41,509 bases of DNA from an uncultured Bacteroidota bacterium. GTDB taxonomy: Bacteria; Bacteroidota; Bacteroidia; Flavobacteriales; Flavobacteriaceae. Shown here one piece after another: positions 27,644-36,044 of this stretch; positions within the stretch are counted from its first letter, which is position 1; every line of letters begins with the position of its first letter. The DNA lies in contig CACJRP010000013.1 in assembly GCA_902595825.1 (NCBI GenBank), positions 1-41,509 of the forward strand, read 5' to 3'. Under the pieces are notes generated by a model, which had not been told where the DNA came from, did not search any database, and saw only the letters and a list, made by a program, of their open reading frames with translations. The translations under genes were made by a program, and so were the position numbers.

Positions 27644-29413
27644 ATGAAACTTGAACTAGTAGATTGGTCTATAATATTTGTTTTTTTTGTAATTACTCTC
27701 TTAATTGGTATCTGGTCGTCTAGAACAGCTGGTAAAAACACAGATGAGTTTTTTTTATCAGGGAGAAACATGCCTTGGTGGCTTTTAGGGATTTCAATGG
27801 TTGCTACAACTTTTTCCGCTGACACCCCAAATCTAGTTACAGATATTGTTAGAACAAATGGAGTAGCAGGTAATTGGGTATGGTGGGCTTTTTTGTTAAC
27901 CGGAATGCTAACTGTTTTTGTATATGCCAGACTATGGAGAAAATCAGGTGTGCTTACAGATCTAGAGTTCTATGAAATCAGATATAGTGGAAAAGAGGCA
28001 GCTTTTCTGAGAGGATTTAGAGCAATTTATTTAGGAGTATTTTTTAATATAATGATTATGGCAACTGTATGTCTTGCAGCTATTAAAATAGGTGGAATAA
28101 TTTTAGGATTTTCTCCATTAAACACATTATTAATTGCATCGTCAATTACCGTAATATATAGTATGCTTGGTGGTTTCAAGGGAGTTGTGTATACAGATTT
28201 CTTCCAATTTGTTTTAGCAATGTCAGTTACAATTTGGTCTGCTTTTTATTTTGTTGAACTCCCAGAAATACAAAGTTTAAAAAATCTTCTTACACATCCC
28301 AATGTAGTCGATAAATTAGATTTAATACCAGATATAAATGACAGGGAGGTTTTTATTACAATATTTGTCTTACCGCTTGCTGTTCAGTGGTGGAGCGTTT
28401 GGTATCCAGGGGCTGAGCCTGGTGGAGGAGGGTACATAGCGCAAAGAATGTTGTCTGCTAAAGATGAAAACAATGCAGTGTGGGCAACATTATTATTTAA
28501 TTTTGCTCACTATGCAATTAGACCTTGGCCTTGGATTATAATAGCACTCGCCTCTCTTATTATTTTTCCTGATTTAGCTTCGATCAGTAATGCATTCCCA
28601 GGAATTGATGAAAAGTTTTTAAAGAATGACTTAGCATATCCAGCAATGATGACTTTGTTGCCAAAAGGTGTAATTGGTTTAATGGTTGCATCACTTATAG
28701 CTGCATTTATGTCAACTATATCTTCCCATTTAAATTGGGGATCTTCATATATTGTTCATGATTTTTATGCAAGATTCATAAATTCAAATTCTACTGATTC
28801 TAAAAAGGTTTTAATGGGGAGATTGTCAACTCTCATTCTTATGTTTTTGTCTGCCTGTTTTGCCCTTCTATTGAACAATGCCTTGCAAGCATTTCAAATA
28901 TTATTGCAAATTGGAGCAGGTACGGGACTTTTATTTATCCTAAGGTGGTTTTGGTATAGGGTAAATGCTTACAGTGAAATAACAGCTATGATAGTTTCTT
29001 TCATTCTTGCCCTTTATTTACAAATAATACACACGCGTTTGGGATTTGCTCCCATTCCACAAGATATCCAATTTTTAACAAGCATATTTATCACTACAAT
29101 AGCATGGGTGAGCATTAGTTTACTTACACCACCCTCAAATCTTAACACATTAAAAAATTTTTATATCAAGATTCAACCCGGAGGAAATGGGTGGAATAAA
29201 ATTAAAGCTCAAGTCGATGAGAATAAAATTGAAAAAAAAGTTTTCTGGACTATTCCTAGGGGGATTACATGTATGATGATAAGTGTCTTTGCTATTTATG
29301 GTTCTTTATTTAGTGTAGGGTTTTTTATATATGGAAAAAGTACGCAAGCAATAATATTATTCGTTATCACGATTTTGGCCTTCTTTTCGCTCTGGAAATT
29401 TTCAAAAAATTAA
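27644..29413 (+). CDS. Sodium:solute symporter (SSS family)
   Basis: A 589-residue membrane protein of the Na+/solute symporter family with about 13-14 hydrophobic helices. Family signals are IGIWSSRTAGKNTDEFFLSGRN followed by PWWLLGISMVATTFSADTP, GGFKGVVYTDFFQF, PLAVQWWSVW, GYIAQRMLSAKDE, and GLMVASLIAAFMSTISSHLNWGSSY, which carries the Na+-site Ser residues. The substrate could be proline, a sugar or another small solute; nothing nearby decides. The stop shares a TTAA with the converging nucleoside transporter. Confidence 0.92.
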   Translation: MKLELVDWSIIFVFFVITLLIGIWSSRTAGKNTDEFFLSGRNMPWWLLGISMVATTFSADTPNLVTDIVRTNGVAGNWVWWAFLLTGMLTVFVYARLWRKSGVLTDLEFYEIRYSGKEAAFLRGFRAIYLGVFFNIMIMATVCLAAIKIGGIILGFSPLNTLLIASSITVIYSMLGGFKGVVYTDFFQFVLAMSVTIWSAFYFVELPEIQSLKNLLTHPNVVDKLDLIPDINDREVFITIFVLPLAVQWWSVWYPGAEPGGGGYIAQRMLSAKDENNAVWATLLFNFAHYAIRPWPWIIIALASLIIFPDLASISNAFPGIDEKFLKNDLAYPAMMTLLPKGVIGLMVASLIAAFMSTISSHLNWGSSYIVHDFYARFINSNSTDSKKVLMGRLSTLILMFLSACFALLLNNALQAFQILLQIGAGTGLLFILRWFWYRVNAYSEITAMIVSFILALYLQIIHTRLGFAPIPQDIQFLTSIFITTIAWVSISLLTPPSNLNTLKNFYIKIQPGGNGWNKIKAQVDENKIEKKVFWTIPRGITCMMISVFAIYGSLFSVGFFIYGKSTQAIILFVITILAFFSLWKFSKN

Positions 29414-30714
29414 CTTATTAAAATCCCTGCAAAACATGCAGAAATTAATGAAACAATTGTTCCAGCAACCATAGCTTTGAAACCTAACTCTGATAAATTT
29501 TTTCTTTGTCCAGGGGCTAAAACTCCAATTCCTCCAATTTGAATACCAATAGATGCTAAATTTGCAAAGCCGCATAACATGAATGTTGCCATTGTAATTG
29601 ATTTTTTGCTCAATAAAATATTAGATGCACCAATAGTTTTCAAATCTGCTAGTTTTACGAATGCAACGAATTCGCTTGAAACAATTTTTATTCCCAACAG
29701 CTGGCCCATCAATGCGCATTCTTGATAGGTTACACCTATCAACCACATAAGAGGTGCAAGCAAGTATCCCAAAACAAATTCAATTGAAAAGTTGTCAAAG
29801 TTTGTAAATTCAGAAATTAAAACATTCAAACTTAAAAGGTCACCAATAAACCACATTATATCGTTTAATAAAGCAATAATAGCAAGAAAGACAAGAAGCA
29901 TCGCGCCTACATTCACAGCTAGTTTTATACCTTCAAGGGTTCCTCTAGCTAGTGATAACAGAATGCCACCGTTTATTTTTTCTTTTTCAATTTCTAAGGT
30001 GATTTCAGCGTGGTTTTCAGAATCCGGGTATATTATTTTAGAAATGGCAACAGCACCTGGAGCTGCCATCACAGAAGCAGTAAGTAAATGAGTTGAAAAT
30101 TTAAGCTGTTCGTTTACATCATTACCTCCTAATAGACCAATATATGCAGCAAGAACACTACCAGCCACAGTAGACATCCCGCCCACCATGACAATGAACA
30201 ACTGGGACTTTGTCATTTTTTCCAAGTAAGATTTAATGAGAATTGGTGATTCAGTTTGACCCAAGAAAATATTCCCGGCCAGTGATAAGCTTTCAGCCCC
30301 TGTAATTTTTAAAAATCGATTTAATAACCAAGCTAAAAATGAAACTATCTTTTGAATGATTCCTAAATGATAAAGCATTGATGTTAAAGCAGAGAAAAAT
30401 ATTATTACAGGTAAAACCTGGAATGCAAAGATGTAAGATGATTTTTCTTGATCAACCAAAGAAGAAAACAAAAACGTACTTCCTGAAGCAGTATAGTTTA
30501 TTATTCGAATAAAAAATTTTGAAATTAATTTAAAAACTGATTGGACCAAGGATATTTTAAGTATAGAAATCGCAACGGTAAATTGTATTAAAATGGAAAT
30601 AATAACTGTTTTCCAATGTATTTTTTTCCTATTGTTACTTAAAAGGTAAGAAATAAGTATTAATGATATTAACCCTATTACACCTCTTGTAATTGTAATG
30701 ATTGAAACATCCAC
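29410..30714 (-). CDS. Concentrative nucleoside transporter (NupC/CNT family)
   Basis: A 434-residue membrane transporter of the CNT family, importing nucleosides with Na+ or H+. Signature segments are GNIFLGQTESPILIKSYL (the first re-entrant loop, nucleobase side), MSTVAGSVLAAYIGLLG, YQECALMGQLLG, and the second loop region with CGFANLASIGIQIGGIG. About ten hydrophobic segments are present. It is followed on the same strand upstream by two very small membrane-protein genes with a 23-bp gap, so a three-gene transcript is possible. Confidence 0.94.
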   Translation of the reverse strand: MDVSIITITRGVIGLISLILISYLLSNNRKKIHWKTVIISILIQFTVAISILKISLVQSVFKLISKFFIRIINYTASGSTFLFSSLVDQEKSSYIFAFQVLPVIIFFSALTSMLYHLGIIQKIVSFLAWLLNRFLKITGAESLSLAGNIFLGQTESPILIKSYLEKMTKSQLFIVMVGGMSTVAGSVLAAYIGLLGGNDVNEQLKFSTHLLTASVMAAPGAVAISKIIYPDSENHAEITLEIEKEKINGGILLSLARGTLEGIKLAVNVGAMLLVFLAIIALLNDIMWFIGDLLSLNVLISEFTNFDNFSIEFVLGYLLAPLMWLIGVTYQECALMGQLLGIKIVSSEFVAFVKLADLKTIGASNILLSKKSITMATFMLCGFANLASIGIQIGGIGVLAPGQRKNLSELGFKAMVAGTIVSLISACFAGILIS

Positions 30715-30737
30715 TATTTAAAAACCAAATTTTTGCA

Positions 30738-30962
30738 TCAATTCTTTTTCGACTTTACAATTTCCTCCAATTCCTTATTTTTTTTGTCTATAATTTTTTT
30801 TAGCTCCCTAATATATTCTTCGTCTTTTAATTTTTGCTCAACTTTCTTATTAGCCTCCCTAGTCATTCTTTTGTAATCCTTAATTGCATTTGCAACTATT
30901 GCTAAAATTATAACCAATGCTCCAAGTGCTACTAATATTTTTTCGCTATCAGTTAATATCAT
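30738..30962 (-). CDS. Small membrane protein with a charged coiled-coil tail
   Basis: A 74-residue protein: one transmembrane helix (about residues 9-26, LVALGALVIILAIVANAI-like), then a highly charged helix with Lys/Glu heptads (about 28-74) that should form a coiled coil. I do not recognise a named family. Its ATG overlaps the TGA of the upstream 53-residue gene (ATGA), and it lies 23 bp before the nucleoside transporter. Tight coupling supports real expression. Confidence 0.75.
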   Translation of the reverse strand: MILTDSEKILVALGALVIILAIVANAIKDYKRMTREANKKVEQKLKDEEYIRELKKIIDKKNKELEEIVKSKKN

Positions 30963-31120
30963 TTTCGTTTTTTAATAAATATATAAATCGATAAGGCTAG
31001 GAATAACCCACCCACATAAAGGTAAGGATAATCAATAAAGGAGAGCATATTATGCATATAATATACTTCAGCAAAACAAATAATGGATATAACCAAGAAT
31101 ACTGCGTTTAAGTACTTCAT
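30959..31120 (-). CDS. 53-residue two-helix membrane protein
   Basis: A small frame from ATG at 31120 to TGA at 30959-30961. The protein has two hydrophobic stretches: MKYLNAVFLVISIICFAEVY-type first helix, then LYVGGLFLALSIYIFIKK ending KKRK. The TGA overlaps the start of the next gene in a four-base ATGA, a standard translational-coupling overlap, which strongly supports it as a gene. No function is recognised; with its neighbour it looks like a small helper pair for a membrane complex, possibly the nucleoside transporter. Confidence 0.7.
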   Translation of the reverse strand: MKYLNAVFLVISIICFAEVYYMHNMLSFIDYPYLYVGGLFLALSIYIFIKKRK

Positions 31121-31218
31121 TTACAATCTAAATTCGTTATTTATATGTAATTCTTAATAAAATTGTTAATAAAAGATTCAATCTCCAATTATGTTATATC
31201 ATAATAACTTATAATTTA

Positions 31219-31295
31219 GCGAAATTGATACCGTTAATGCTTCTTAAAGCCTTAAAATCTTTCGCCTCCCACCAATATGTGGGAGGTTTTTTTTT
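31219..31295 (+). ncRNA. Candidate structured small RNA
   Basis: Outer stem: GCGAAA (31219-31224), a 2-nt bulge TT, GAT (31227-31229), pairing with ATC (31257-31259) and TTTCGC (31260-31265). Inner hairpin: TTAA (31234-31237), mismatch, GCTT (31239-31242), loop CTTA, AAGC (31247-31250), mismatch, TTAA (31252-31255). The terminator stem follows at once. No reading frame is needed to explain it, and the downstream lipoprotein gene has its own promoter after it. A promoter for this RNA is not clear (TATAATTT at 31210-31217 is only a partial match). It could also be an upstream leader. The rest of the gap 31121-31218 shows no gene. Confidence 0.55.
31265..31295 (+). terminator. Intrinsic terminator of the candidate small RNA
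   Basis: Stem CCTCCCAC (31265-31272) pairs with GTGGGAGG (31279-31286) around CAATAT, followed by nine T. It is plus-strand oriented, and no protein gene precedes it on that strand. Confidence 0.88.
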
Positions 31296-31334
31296 AAAAC
31301 TGCTAAAAAATATTTAAAAATTTTAAAAAAAACA

Positions 31335-31364
31335 TTTGGAGTTTAGTAAGAATACTTATATTTG
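31335..31364 (+). promoter_or_regulatory. Bacteroidota-type promoter of the surface lipoprotein gene
   Basis: TTTG at 31335-31338 and TATATTTG (TAnnTTTG) at 31357-31364 are separated by 18 nt, close to the group's usual spacing. The ATG lies 62 bp past the -7 box. It is the best promoter match I noticed in the window, in keeping with high expression. Confidence 0.8.
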
Positions 31365-31425
31365 CACTCATATGTTAATCATAAAAATTTAAAAAAAAGC
31401 ATTATTAACTAATTATTTATCTAAA

Positions 31426-33603
31426 ATGAAAAAAGGTTTATTAAGTCTTTTGGCGGTTGCACTAACGGTTGTTGGCTGTCAAAATTATGATGATCAGTTC
31501 GACGAACTGTCTGATCAAATTACTGCACTTTCGGCGACTGTACAAGGTTTATCGACTGTAGCAGATCAAATTACTGCGTTACAAAACACAGTAAATGGTT
31601 TAGAATTAACTCTAGGTGCAGACATTGCAACTATTAAAACGGCTGTGGATGCTCTTAATGACTCATTAGCTGATGTAGCTACTGCTGCTGATTTAGGAGT
31701 TATTTCTTCAACATTGGCAGGAGTACAGGCTGATGTTAAAGAACTTTTAGCTGCAAATGCTGTTATCAACCAAAATATTGTTATCAATAATGTCGCTACA
31801 CTTGAATACGTAGAATCTTTGATAAGTACTGGTCCAGATGATCCTAATGTTATTGTTAACGGAACTATCGCTATTACCTATGACGATACCCCTTTTACCT
31901 CGGCAACACACCTTGCGAGAATAAATGCAGTTACCGATAAATTTGCAACATCTCTTAAAACAGTTACTATCAGTAATACATATTCTCCTACAGGGGACGT
32001 TTTATCATTTGCAAATTTGGCTTTTGTAGATAATGATTTATCTATAACTGGAGCAACAAATTTGGCTGACGGTGATGCAACTAATGACAAATTAAGAACT
32101 GTAACAGGTGATTTAACAGTTGCAAGTATTAAAGGTGATATAGACCTTAGCTTACTAACTTCAGCTGGCGATATTGTAGTCCCAGGTGGAGCAGGAGTTA
32201 CTGCTCTTAAAATGGGTTCAGTTACCGCTGAGTCGCTTTCTACAGCTGGTGCAGCAAAAGGACACCTAAATTTAGTTAGTGCTACTATCGTTGATGGTGG
32301 TAAATCTACCGTTTCTAGTATAGTTGCTAATGTTGCAACTGATATAGACTTTACGGCAGCAGCTACTGTTACAGTAAATGCTCCGAAAGCTGCTACTATC
32401 GACATAACGGGTGCAACTTTAACAGGAGATTTAAGTATTACTGCTTCTTCTGCAACAGTTGTCAAGCTTCCTGCTGTTACTTCTGTTGGTGGTACTATTA
32501 CAACTGGGAACCTTGCTGAACTTCACTTACCAAAACTTTCATCTACTGCTACTATGAGTACAGGTGCTAAAGTTATGGATCTTAGTGCACTAGCAACTAT
32601 GGGTACTGGCGGTGGACCAATCATTAATGCACGAATTTTAAATTTCAACGCTCCAAAACTTGACACTTCTGGTGTGGTTTCAATAGTTGCTGCTACTGAT
32701 ATAACCATAAAAGATCATAGTGCAGGTTCAAACATTTATGCACTAGCTGCCAAAAATTTGACAATTACTGCTTTAGCTGCAACAAATGATGTTAATTTTG
32801 ACGTTGCTGCTACTGTGTTTCCAGCTCTTGTCAAACTAGATGTTACAGGTAAAGTGGCTTCAAGTAGTCCATATATTACTAACCAAACTAATTCGGTATC
32901 AGTTACATCTGCTGTTCTAACTGATCTTACTGTTGGAGGTACTATTAATGATGTTAGACTTCATGGTGCTGCTAAACTAACTTCACTTACAACTGCCGGA
33001 TTCATAAGAGATTTTCAATTGTTAGGTGCTTCTATAATTACAACTGCTGATATAGGTCACGATCATATTGAAGGTTCTGATGCTGCTACACTTAGAATAA
33101 GTAATGCTGCTAAGTTAACAACAGTTGCTCCAACAGCACTTGATGAAGTTGGTAACGTTACTCTTACGAGTTTACCTAAGTTGACCAGTATTAATCTTGG
33201 AAGTATGGTTACTTTACCAATACTAGGTGGTTATACTATAACAATTAGTGAAACAGGCTTGACAGGCTCGTATGGTATTGCTTCTGAAGCAACTACTACA
33301 ACACAGGCCTATTCTGAGAAAATATACTCAAATGACCTGATGACGTTGAAGCCATTAATGACGTTAGCTTCAGCTTCAGCTGTTGTTACTTACACTTTCG
33401 CTGGAGATATCATAAGTGCTGTTAGTACAAGAACTTTTGATGCAGATGGTGTGCCAAGTGCAGTTTCTGCTACGGGAACTATGCCATTAAATGGTAATGA
33501 TGGAAGTACAAATTCGTTTATTATATCGAAGTTTAAAAATGCTGCTTCCAAAGTAACAACACCCGTAACTGACGCAGCCTTCACTTATGTTGCTGCTGAA
33601 TAA
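31426..33603 (+). CDS. Large Ala/Thr-rich surface lipoprotein with coiled-coil N-terminus
   Basis: A 725-residue lipoprotein, lipobox LTVVGC with Cys18, followed by QNYDDQ. The Asp pair just after the Cys resembles the surface-export signal of Bacteroidota lipoproteins. Residues about 22-110 show heptads of ITALSATVQGL / ITALQNTVNGL type (a trimeric or parallel coiled coil). Residues about 140-640 are low-complexity beta-solenoid-like: recurring short strands rich in Val, Thr, Ala with LDLS..LxxxGxL and LPKLTSINL motifs. Codon use is strikingly uniform (GCT, ACT, GTT), unlike neighbours, suggesting very strong expression; this also explains the long meaningless frames on its opposite strand. 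Own promoter and terminator. Not a family I can name; an adhesin, a surface-layer-like coat or a stalk protein are possibilities. Confidence 0.8.
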   Translation: MKKGLLSLLAVALTVVGCQNYDDQFDELSDQITALSATVQGLSTVADQITALQNTVNGLELTLGADIATIKTAVDALNDSLADVATAADLGVISSTLAGVQADVKELLAANAVINQNIVINNVATLEYVESLISTGPDDPNVIVNGTIAITYDDTPFTSATHLARINAVTDKFATSLKTVTISNTYSPTGDVLSFANLAFVDNDLSITGATNLADGDATNDKLRTVTGDLTVASIKGDIDLSLLTSAGDIVVPGGAGVTALKMGSVTAESLSTAGAAKGHLNLVSATIVDGGKSTVSSIVANVATDIDFTAAATVTVNAPKAATIDITGATLTGDLSITASSATVVKLPAVTSVGGTITTGNLAELHLPKLSSTATMSTGAKVMDLSALATMGTGGGPIINARILNFNAPKLDTSGVVSIVAATDITIKDHSAGSNIYALAAKNLTITALAATNDVNFDVAATVFPALVKLDVTGKVASSSPYITNQTNSVSVTSAVLTDLTVGGTINDVRLHGAAKLTSLTTAGFIRDFQLLGASIITTADIGHDHIEGSDAATLRISNAAKLTTVAPTALDEVGNVTLTSLPKLTSINLGSMVTLPILGGYTITISETGLTGSYGIASEATTTTQAYSEKIYSNDLMTLKPLMTLASASAVVTYTFAGDIISAVSTRTFDADGVPSAVSATGTMPLNGNDGSTNSFIISKFKNAASKVTTPVTDAAFTYVAAE

Positions 33604-33625
33604 TTTAGATAACTAATTTATATTA

Positions 33626-33654
33626 AAACCCTCGCAATTTGCGGGGGTTTTTTT
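33626..33654 (+). terminator. Intrinsic terminator of the lipoprotein gene
   Basis: Stem AAACCCTCGC/GCGGGGGTTT (10 bp, one G-T pair) around AATTT, followed by T residues, 22 bp after the stop codon. Confidence 0.88.
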
Positions 33655-33689
33655 ATTTTTACTTAATTGTACACTTTCGATATTTTTAT

Positions 33690-36032
33690 ATGAGCAAAGC
33701 AAGCAAAGATTTAGTAGACCTACCCAAGTATATATTAATTATATTGTATATAATAACAGGCTCTTTATCTAACTTTGGCGCTATTGACATTCTAGCTCCT
33801 CAATGGATTTATTTGGCTTCAGTCAATTTGTTATCATGTACATATATTCTCTTTTTTTCAAAAGATTTGTATTATGAATCTATTTTTAAGCTTTTTAAAA
33901 CATCCTATATCTACATTTATATTTTTTATATTGTATGGAATGCTATATCCTATTTTTATGCAGTTAATCAATCAGAGACGTTAATTAACCTACCTCGATT
34001 ATCAAATACATTCTTTGCAATTGTTTTTTGTTATTTATTGATTTCTAGGATCACTGCTAAATTATATTTTATTACATCTGTTTTTTTTCTATTTCTGTTA
34101 GCAGAAATGATATCTTATTATTACGATTTCTCGATTGTTTATCCAAAAGAAGGGTTAAGGGTAATAGCTATTAAGGGCTTCGCAGGTAACAAAAATATTA
34201 CTGCTGCATCAATTGCTTTTAAAATTCCTTTTGCCATCTACCTCTTAATTAAATCTAAGAGATTGATTTCAAAAGTTATTATTTTTATAACATTATTTGC
34301 TGGCGTTTCTGCCATATCTTTAATAGAGGCTAGGGCTGCAATATTAAGTACTATAATTGTTTTCATTTTGGTAATTAGTTTCATTATTTACCAATTTGTT
34401 TCAAAAAAAATTTCTTTAAATCAGCTTATTAATAGATTATCATTGATATCATTACCCTATTTTCTGGCCTTTTTTACAAACATTATAATAACAAGTTTTG
34501 CTAATGACAAGTATAGAAAAGTTGCGATTACCGAGACTCTGGGCAAAATATCATTTACAGAAGAGTCATCAAATGGAAGGTTTAATTATTGGGGGGATGC
34601 TTTCAGTTATATCAAGGAAAATCCAATCCTCGCCTCAGGTTTAGGTAATTGGAAGATTGAATCGATTGAAAAGGGTAAAGAACATATTAGTGGATACACA
34701 GTCCCCTATCACGCTCACAATGATTTTATCCATGTTTTTTCTGAAACAGGAATCTTTGGAGGATTTGCATACTTATCCCTTTTTATACTAATTACATATT
34801 ATATTTTTAAGTTGAATAAGGATAGTTTTTTTTCAGATGGATTTATAAAACTAGATTACTTCCTATTGGTGTTACCTCTCATTGTGTATGGTATAGACGC
34901 CTTATTAAATTTTCCAGTTGCAAGACCATTGATGCAATCCTCTTTAGCTATTTTCGTTGGATTGATTATAACTCTTCACACAAAAGACTTCCAAACAGAG
35001 ATTGATTATAAAAATCTAAAATTAATTTCAAGATTTTCTTTAATTATCATTTTTATCCTTTTGATCCCGGGACTTATAATTCATATAATTTCATTTAAAT
35101 CTTTAAAACAGCAAGGTAGACTTCTCTATGAATTTAATAATGCAAACTATACTTACACCCGAGATGAACTTGACCAAATTTCTCATGATTTTCCGAATTT
35201 AACTGAAACTGCGATGCCAATAAAAGCAATGAAAGCACGATATTATTGGCTTGCAGGCAAAAAGGAAGAAGCTCATGAAATGGCTCTGAAGGGTATTAAG
35301 GATAATCCTAAAATTCACTTTGGCGACAACCTTAAATCAATATTTTTTTTAGAAGAAAATAAAATAGATAGCGCATATTATTATGCAAAAAAGGCATTTG
35401 ATGGCCTTCCCAACAACATGCCTCATTATGATATGTATATGAGGACCCTTGCCTTTAAAAGAGATGCGACAGCCATTAATGAAGCGTTCAATAGAGTTCA
35501 TAAATTAGCTGGAGATACAAAGGGAATCTGGACAATATACCTCAGAACTCTTGCTTTAACAAGAAGTTTAGGAGATCCTTTTTCTATGGCAAAAGCTCAA
35601 GAGGCATTTAAGTTATACCCTACTGATGAAAATATTTTTCAATTGTACAGAATATTAACTTATGGACAAGCCAAAATAGCAGCTGCAGACAAATTTGCAG
35701 CAGATGCAAAGGATATGTTTGACAAAGGTAACTTTCCTGGTGCGGCTGACCTGTATGCAAAGGCTTTTGATAGTGACCCACTTCAGTACAGTCATTCCGT
35801 GAATGCGGCTCTAACATATTACAAAATAAGGGACTTCAACAAGGCAATTAAATACTTATCCTTATCAAAGTCCTCTAAAGACCCAGCTGTAGTTGAAAAA
35901 GCAATAAGATTTAGCGCTTTAAGTTTTTCGCAATTAGGAGATTTAAAACAGACATGTGCTAATTTCATTCAACTTTTAAACAAATTTCCTAAGAGAATGT
36001 ATCAACAAGAGTTTAACAAATATTGCAGATAG
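33690..36032 (+). CDS. O-antigen ligase/polymerase family membrane protein with TPR tail
   Basis: A 780-residue protein from ATG at 33690 (MSKASKDLVDLP). An in-frame TTG at 33639 lies inside the preceding terminator and is implausible. The first 455 residues have about twelve membrane helices and the O-antigen ligase (Wzy_C) motif PYHAHNDFIHVFSETGIFGG with its catalytic-region His. From about residue 475 the protein is soluble and helical with TPR-like repeats (ARYYWLAGKKEEAHEMALKGI, FPGAADLYAKAFDSDP, FNKAIKYL). Such fusions are common in Bacteroidota. The role is joining or polymerising surface polysaccharide on the periplasmic side. The nucleotide-sugar dehydrogenase follows after 12 bp. 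Confidence 0.9.
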   Translation: MSKASKDLVDLPKYILIILYIITGSLSNFGAIDILAPQWIYLASVNLLSCTYILFFSKDLYYESIFKLFKTSYIYIYIFYIVWNAISYFYAVNQSETLINLPRLSNTFFAIVFCYLLISRITAKLYFITSVFFLFLLAEMISYYYDFSIVYPKEGLRVIAIKGFAGNKNITAASIAFKIPFAIYLLIKSKRLISKVIIFITLFAGVSAISLIEARAAILSTIIVFILVISFIIYQFVSKKISLNQLINRLSLISLPYFLAFFTNIIITSFANDKYRKVAITETLGKISFTEESSNGRFNYWGDAFSYIKENPILASGLGNWKIESIEKGKEHISGYTVPYHAHNDFIHVFSETGIFGGFAYLSLFILITYYIFKLNKDSFFSDGFIKLDYFLLVLPLIVYGIDALLNFPVARPLMQSSLAIFVGLIITLHTKDFQTEIDYKNLKLISRFSLIIIFILLIPGLIIHIISFKSLKQQGRLLYEFNNANYTYTRDELDQISHDFPNLTETAMPIKAMKARYYWLAGKKEEAHEMALKGIKDNPKIHFGDNLKSIFFLEENKIDSAYYYAKKAFDGLPNNMPHYDMYMRTLAFKRDATAINEAFNRVHKLAGDTKGIWTIYLRTLALTRSLGDPFSMAKAQEAFKLYPTDENIFQLYRILTYGQAKIAAADKFAADAKDMFDKGNFPGAADLYAKAFDSDPLQYSHSVNAALTYYKIRDFNKAIKYLSLSKSSKDPAVVEKAIRFSALSFSQLGDLKQTCANFIQLLNKFPKRMYQQEFNKYCR

Positions 36033-36044
36033 ACAACAGAAATA

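Noticed and set aside
31878-32465. 195-residue minus-strand frame inside the lipoprotein gene
   Set aside because: A mirror of the repeated GCT/ACT/GTT codons on the plus strand; composition is Val/Ala/Ser-rich and no start signal or family is evident.
33639-33689. N-terminal extension of the O-antigen ligase from a TTG
   Set aside because: The TTG lies within the preceding terminator hairpin, and the ATG at 33690 gives a normal start.
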